Shown: positions 11,011-15,224 of the stretch, in pieces | How the letters are laid out: every line of letters starts with the position of its first letter | How positions within the stretch are numbered: the first letter of the stretch is position 1 | NCBI GenBank assembly: GCA_034660995.1 | Contig: JAYEKL010000053.1 | Span: 1-15,224 of the forward strand | DNA from: JAYEKL01 sp034660995 | GTDB taxonomy: Bacteria; Patescibacteriota; Minisyncoccia; JAHIHE01; JAGLIN01 | DNA: 15,224 nucleotides | Direction: 5' to 3' | Notes under the pieces: model-generated | Told to the model about the DNA's origin: nothing | What the model saw: only the letters and a program-made list of their open reading frames with translations | Database searches by the model: none | Program-made: the position numbers and the translations under genes

Positions 11011-13926
11011 CTACTTTTTCCTAAAATCGCCTCTCGTAAAATATAAGCCAGGAATAATTATAAAGACAAGGATAGTCCAACCCATAGCGGTAATAGGCCA
11101 TGCCCCTGAAAACAATATTCTAATTATTATAAAAACAGTAAGAATTACCGTAAAGACAAAAGCGCATCTTTTCTTAAAGAAAAGTCCTATTAAACTTAAA
11201 AGATATGCAATAAACAATATAACTGGCATAAATATTAATATTTTTGAAGACAAACTGGTCTCACTAATTATTTCGGGATTAAGTCTGATTATATCCATAA
11301 GATTATAAGATATAGAAGCATAATATAAAACCATTCCTAGTGTTGAGATAAGCAACGCTTTTCTCCATGATAATCTTTTGGTACGAGTTAAAATTAGAAT
11401 TGCAACCAGAACAATAACAGGCAAACACAATATGTCCAATATATAAAGAAGACCAAAAATTGCCGCTGAGACAACTATAAGAACAAAAATATGAGAAAGC
11501 ATTTGAGAACTTTTCTTTTCGCTTGATTTAATTATTCCGATAAGTGTTTTAATGACTACGCAAGATAAAAATAAGATTGCTACGGCTGGAATTATTAGAC
11601 TATTAATCGATGGAAGAAAGCTTATGATGAAGGTCATGCTGACAGTCATTAAGAAATAAACAAGCCCTAAAATTACAAACCCAACAATTCCAGAATTAAC
11701 AACTCTTTTCGCCTTTTGAACTTTCTCCTTATCTTTTCTCGCAAAAAGATACTGAACAATCCCGCAAATAATCACAAAAGTGAAAATAATCACAAAAAGA
11801 CCAAAGATCCACTTGACAAGATTCATAACACTTTGTTTCATATTTATTGAAGATGCTAATGGCGCACACATTGCTCCCCACATGCTTATGGAGCCTCCTT
11901 TAAAAGAGGTCGTCTTTAAGGGATTTGAAATTTTTATACTATTATCTTCGGGATCAAAAAAGCCTTCATAAAGAGTACCTTCTGGTAATTCCAAAGGAAC
12001 TTCAACTTTTATAGGAAGACCATCCGGATCTATTGCAGAAATTTCTTCAACAGCAACAAAAGATGTATATGCTGTCATAAGCCTATGTTCTAACCCTAAT
12101 TTTGTAATATCCTCTACTAAGCCAGGTCTTGTTCCCTTAAACATTTGATCAGACAAATCCTCAATTTTATTACGCGCCCAAAGTCTGCCAACCCATTCAT
12201 TTTCAGGATAATTTGATGGTAGATCTACCGAAATATCAAAAAATTGCTGTTCAGTTTTAATTAAAGCGCCCGCACCAAAAACTTTGGAGACAAAATTTCC
12301 AAAACCTTCTTCAATGTTAGCGACTTTTCCTCTTAAACTTATTTTCCCTTTCGCTGGTTTTTTATATTTACCATGAATATAAAGAGGCTGTCCCGCGAAA
12401 AGATCTGGTATCAAATCAGGATACAATTCCTCAACCTCAAGTCCTCCCCAATCAATAGCTAAATTTGTAAACAACGGAAGACTTATTCTTTCATAAAATT
12501 CTTCAACAACATTCTCAGAGTTATCGCGAATTGTAATATAATACGCAAAACCCCTACCGATTTCAGCCACCTTATCAATTAAATATCTATTAGACGAAGA
12601 TCCTATGCCAAAATAAAAAACTCTGGTTTGATCCCCAAGATTGTCTTGTAGCTCCGCAAGAATTTCTTTTTCGTTCCCTACATAACCATCACCCATAATA
12701 ACAACCAGTCTAAGTTTATTAGGATCTTGCCTATATTTTAAGGCCTCGCTTATTCCAGGCACCATTTCCGTTCCGCCTCCCGCCTTGATATCATCTATGT
12801 ACTGCAACCCAGCAATAATATTTTCTGGAGTATTTGAAAGTGGCTTGTCAGAAAAACGCAAAGTCTTACTTGAAAACTTAATTATATAAAAAGTATCTTC
12901 TGGATTAAGATTTTTTAAAGCATAGGTCATTGCCTCTTTTGCTTTTTCCATTGGAGTTCCGCTCATAGAGCCAGAAACATCAACTACAAAAAACATTTCC
13001 TTAGGAGTAACTTCTGATATTAAAAAGTCGGTCTGAGGCTGTATCATTAAAGAAAAATAACCATCGCCATTTTCAGGTTTGTGCGTAAAAAAAGCAAGCT
13101 GCGGCGTATCACCAGAAAGTTCAAACTCTAAAACAAAATCTTTATTAGGTATTGTATCGTCCTGCCTTATCTTAACATAGGCATTGCTCTTATTCTCTTG
13201 AACAACATCCACACGATGAGTTACAGAACCAACTTTAGTAATTGGAATATCTCCAGTATCTATATCTAAATTAAGAGAAATATCATGACCCGAACGCATT
13301 TCTGGCTTAAGATAAGGAGGAGTTATTCTCTCATAATCCGTAACACCAGAAACAAAATTTTCTTCAAGCCAATCACCCGGAATATAGCGTGGACCGACAA
13401 CCATCGGGAATACAAATTTATATCTATTCTCGTCAAAAACTAATTCTTCTGTATAGCGGATTATAACAGTTATCTCGTCCCCCGGTAAAATGTTCGCAAC
13501 AGATTGAGTAAAAATATTTGGTCTTTCCTGTTCCAATAAACCAGTTCTCTTCCCTTCTTCCTTGGCTTGCTCATAAATTTTTTTCGCCTCTTCTCTAGTT
13601 TTTATTTGAGACTTAATAATCTTTTGTCCAATTTTCATTTCCATATCATAAATTGCCGCTTTATTTGGAAGAGGAAAAACATAGATCGCTTCTATCGGAA
13701 CTTTATATGGATTAACATATTCCTGCTTAACTTCTACTTCCGCGACATACCCAGAAATTTTAGCATCAACAGAAGTATGCTTAAGCGGAAATCCCATTGA
13801 CTGATCATTAGAAACTTTCAGCGAGCCCGCCGGAAGATCGGGACTGCTTATTTCAGAAGCGGAGGCAACTGGCATAAAAAAAATAGCAGTTGCTATAAAA
13901 ACAAGAGTTGCTATTATTTTGTTCAT
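11011..13926 (-). CDS. VIT and VWA domain protein with polytopic C-terminal membrane domain
   Basis: A 971-aa protein. Residues 1-23 are a signal peptide (TLVFIATAIFFMPVASAS). Residues about 35-165 form a VIT domain as in inter-alpha-trypsin inhibitor heavy chains (VDAKISGYVAEVEVKQEYVN, YVFPLP, RPNIFTQSVANILPGDEI). Residues about 308-480 are a von Willebrand A domain with a complete metal site: Asp316, Ser318 and Ser320 in DVSGSMSG, Thr386 in GGGTEM, and Asp413. TAYTSFVAVEE (618-628) is the conserved end of the VIT/VWA core. From 701 on there are about nine hydrophobic helices. The first two, with QYLFARKDKEKVQKAKRVV between them (725-743), resemble the two-helix VirB2/TrbC-like module of CPR proteins. 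The protein should bind ligands outside the cell through its metal-dependent VWA domain. No sortase signal is seen. An extended -10 promoter lies upstream. Confidence 0.85.
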   Translation of the reverse strand: MNKIIATLVFIATAIFFMPVASASEISSPDLPAGSLKVSNDQSMGFPLKHTSVDAKISGYVAEVEVKQEYVNPYKVPIEAIYVFPLPNKAAIYDMEMKIGQKIIKSQIKTREEAKKIYEQAKEEGKRTGLLEQERPNIFTQSVANILPGDEITVIIRYTEELVFDENRYKFVFPMVVGPRYIPGDWLEENFVSGVTDYERITPPYLKPEMRSGHDISLNLDIDTGDIPITKVGSVTHRVDVVQENKSNAYVKIRQDDTIPNKDFVLEFELSGDTPQLAFFTHKPENGDGYFSLMIQPQTDFLISEVTPKEMFFVVDVSGSMSGTPMEKAKEAMTYALKNLNPEDTFYIIKFSSKTLRFSDKPLSNTPENIIAGLQYIDDIKAGGGTEMVPGISEALKYRQDPNKLRLVVIMGDGYVGNEKEILAELQDNLGDQTRVFYFGIGSSSNRYLIDKVAEIGRGFAYYITIRDNSENVVEEFYERISLPLFTNLAIDWGGLEVEELYPDLIPDLFAGQPLYIHGKYKKPAKGKISLRGKVANIEEGFGNFVSKVFGAGALIKTEQQFFDISVDLPSNYPENEWVGRLWARNKIEDLSDQMFKGTRPGLVEDITKLGLEHRLMTAYTSFVAVEEISAIDPDGLPIKVEVPLELPEGTLYEGFFDPEDNSIKISNPLKTTSFKGGSISMWGAMCAPLASSINMKQSVMNLVKWIFGLFVIIFTFVIICGIVQYLFARKDKEKVQKAKRVVNSGIVGFVILGLVYFLMTVSMTFIISFLPSINSLIIPAVAILFLSCVVIKTLIGIIKSSEKKSSQMLSHIFVLIVVSAAIFGLLYILDILCLPVIVLVAILILTRTKRLSWRKALLISTLGMVLYYASISYNLMDIIRLNPEIISETSLSSKILIFMPVILFIAYLLSLIGLFFKKRCAFVFTVILTVFIIIRILFSGAWPITAMGWTILVFIIIPGLYFTRGDFRKK

Positions 13927-13998
13927 AATTTTTATGTTAATTGATTATAATAAATCACAAATTTAAACTTATATTTTTAGTTACTTAAAACTGTTTAA

Positions 13999-14007
13999 AT
14001 TATAACA
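13999..14007 (-). promoter_or_regulatory. Extended -10 promoter of the VIT/VWA gene
   Basis: On the minus strand TG-T-TATAAT occupies 14007-13999. TTGAAT at 14025-14020, 15 bp upstream, is a weak -35 candidate. Transcription would start near 13992, giving a leader of about 66 nt without a Shine-Dalgarno sequence, a layout like that of the DUF2330 gene. Confidence 0.55.
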
Positions 14008-14042
14008 TAATTTTATCTAATTCAAAACATTCTTCAACCCAC

Positions 14043-14392
14043 AATATCCTTCAACCTTATGGAGAAGTGACACGCGTAGCAATATTCTTTGACCTTCTTA
14101 ATATTCTTCGACCTTGTGGAGAAGTTTGTTCACGCAGAATTTTACTTTATACAATAGTTCTCCATAAAGTCGAACAATATTTGTTGAACATCGTTGGCTC
14201 CATAGTCCCGATAGTGCTGTGGAGCCTTTTGTGATTTCAAACTTTATGAAAAGAGATTTAAAAAAATCTTGCATTTAGGCTCCACAGCTCTAAAGAGACT
14301 ATGGAGCCAACAGAGCATAATAAGTATTAAGTATATAGTATTAAGTATCCCGCTTAATATCTTTCGACCTTGTGGAGAAGTTGTACGCATAG
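14043..14392. repeat. Dispersed ~38-bp repeat family, four copies and a fragment
   Basis: The unit begins AATATYCTTCGACCTTGTGG and continues with AGAAGTT and a variable part ending ACGCRTAG. Copies lie at 14043-14079, 14100-14137 and 14356-14392 in direct orientation and at 14156-14181 inverted; a 19-nt truncated copy is at 14081-14099. They fill the 661-bp space between the VIT/VWA gene and the next plus-strand gene, where no convincing protein gene is visible. Confidence 0.8.
14193..14311. repeat. Two inverted copies of a ~35-bp palindromic element
   Basis: Element A (14193-14227) has arms GGCTCCATAG and CTGTGGAGCC around a short loop. Element B (14277-14311) is the same element in reverse, with the same outer GTTGGCTCC and AGGCTCCACAGCTC ends but a different loop. 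Each folds alone, and the pair could also fold as one large hairpin around the 49-bp centre. Between them AGATTTAAAAAAATCT forms a further small dyad. Confidence 0.85.
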
Positions 14393-14524
14393 AAGTTATT
14401 ATATGCAATATCCTTATATCTCTAACAGGATACAATATATCACCCCTATAACAATGAAATACTAAGCATAAACTGTTATTTTAGATAAATATTCTAATTT
14501 AAATTTATGTTTTTTTATTTTTTC

Positions 14525-14552
14525 TTGCCATACTTAATCTTTGTAGTATTAT
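14525..14552 (+). promoter_or_regulatory. Promoter of the 14588 gene
   Basis: TTGCCA (14525-14530) and TATTAT (14547-14552) are separated by 16 bp. Transcription would start near 14559, about 30 nt before the ATG at 14588. Confidence 0.55.
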
Positions 14553-14587
14553 TAAAGAAAGAATATTAAATAGTTAATAATAAATTT

Positions 14588-14839
14588 ATGAATCCAGAAG
14601 AATTTAATCTTTCAGAAGTTGGAGAAATAACCGAAAACAGTGATGCGGAATTTATACAATCAGTATTTGAAGACTTGGATCTTGGCTATCAAGATGAAGC
14701 TGTTGAAATAGTGGGTGATAATTTAAATTTAGATGGAGTTGGAGAGCTTGGTGTTATGGGACTAACACTATTGGGAGTCGGATATGGACTTAAGGTGATG
14801 TTTAAAGGATTTGAAAACGATAAAACAAAGCGCAAATAA
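14588..14839 (+). CDS. Hypothetical small acidic protein, 83 aa
   Basis: I do not recognise this protein. The first 50 residues are strongly acidic (NPEEFNLSEVGEITENSD; SVFEDLDLGYQDEAVEIVGD). A short glycine-rich hydrophobic stretch follows, GELGVMGLTLLGVGYGLKVM (about residues 52-71), then a basic tail ending KTKRK. The hydrophobic part may be a single membrane helix or a buried hairpin. A promoter lies about 30 nt upstream, but there is no Shine-Dalgarno sequence. The next gene follows after 51 bp on the same strand and may be cotranscribed. Composition and codon use look like real coding sequence. Confidence 0.6.
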   Translation: MNPEEFNLSEVGEITENSDAEFIQSVFEDLDLGYQDEAVEIVGDNLNLDGVGELGVMGLTLLGVGYGLKVMFKGFENDKTKRK

Positions 14840-14890
14840 AACATATTTGCTTTTTGAAAATGTATTTTAATCAATTTATGAACAATTAAT

Positions 14891-15118
14891 ATGGAAGAAA
14901 TAGACAAAAAATTACTTGAAAAATTTGAGAATTTAATATCTGATCAACCAACCGAAGAAGAAGCTACTGAATTCCTTTCAAAGCTTAGTACAGAAGAATA
15001 TGAACGATTGATCTATCTTTTTGAAAATAATAAAATAGATGGAATGAGTGAGAGTATAAAATTAAAACTAGTAGAAGTATTCAAAAAGATAAAAGAAGGA
15101 CTATCAAAAAATCAATAA
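14891..15118 (+). CDS. Hypothetical small helical protein, 75 aa
   Basis: I do not recognise this protein. It is short, charged and probably all-helical: a helix EEIDKKLLEKFENLIS, a second TEEEATEFLSKLSTEEYERL, and a third ESIKLKLVEVFKKIKEGL, joined by polar turns. There is no signal peptide or membrane helix. It follows the 83-aa gene at 14588 on the same strand with no promoter visible in the 51-bp gap, so the two may form a small operon. It ends 52 bp before the poly-G run at the end of the scaffold. Confidence 0.6.
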   Translation: MEEIDKKLLEKFENLISDQPTEEEATEFLSKLSTEEYERLIYLFENNKIDGMSESIKLKLVEVFKKIKEGLSKNQ

Positions 15119-15170
15119 GAAGAAGATTTTAGCTAAAACAAGCGATAAAAGAAGAGAGAAAGAGAGAGGT

Positions 15171-15209
<39 letters not shown>

Positions 15210-15224
15210 CCGGGGTTTATCGAT

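Noticed and set aside
10997..11308. 103-codon plus-strand frame
   Set aside because: It is antisense to the membrane helices of the VIT/VWA protein and shows low-complexity hydrophobic shadow composition.
14244..14451. Reading frames of about 60 codons on both strands
   Set aside because: They run through the inverted palindromic elements and repeat copies and have no protein-like pattern.

Overview
The window is an AT-rich bacterial metagenome scaffold. It contains a 100-N gap and both of its ends look like contig ends: it starts inside a tandem repeat and finishes in a 38-nt poly-G run. The gene content (a DUF2330 membrane protein, a VIT/VWA membrane protein, a pilin-like envelope protein, a Phd/RelE pair, an S66 peptidase), the short intergenic spaces and the scarcity of Shine-Dalgarno sequences suggest a Candidate Phyla Radiation / Patescibacteria genome. 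That assignment is inference; no rRNA or ribosomal protein gene is present to test it.

Left part (1-5000). A five-copy 44-bp hairpin repeat interrupts a Fe/Mn superoxide dismutase gene that also carries a one-base frameshift. A MITE-like element follows, then a DUF2330 exported protein on the plus strand. It converges, through a 14-bp stem terminator, on a 535-aa single-pass envelope protein on the minus strand. That protein seems to be an LppX/LolA-like domain with a pilin-like head inserted in it. Behind it lie a compact structured-RNA candidate and an unknown 188-aa protein.

Middle part (5038-7544) is a wrecked type I restriction-modification locus read on the minus strand. It keeps a 48-codon hsdM 5' fragment, the C-terminal half of a Fic protein and an HsdR remnant that appears to join the family's N- and C-termini directly. 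Where the rest of hsdM, hsdS and the front of fic should be, there is a REP-associated tyrosine transposase (RAYT) and its array of GTAG-headed palindromes. The palindrome stems differ between subtypes but change in a compensating way. One palindrome element lies in frame inside the RAYT coding sequence. A second MITE-like element, related to the first, follows.

Right-middle part (7555-10784). A radC gene and a phd/relE toxin-antitoxin pair lie between two near-identical 39-bp direct repeats; one repeat is the end of a 99-bp inverted-repeat element. The antitoxin promoter has a consensus -35/-10 pair and a double TGTACA operator of the YefM type. A plus-strand orphan gene with its own promoter, palindrome and terminator comes next, then an S66 LD-carboxypeptidase/MccF-like gene.

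Right part (10800-15224). A 971-aa membrane protein carries VIT and von Willebrand A domains, then a two-helix module like VirB2/TrbC-type CPR pilins and further membrane helices. Its upstream region is filled with two more dispersed repeat families. Two small acidic unknown proteins precede the poly-G end. Overall the window is unusually dense in small palindromic repeats: at least five families, three of which touch or interrupt genes.
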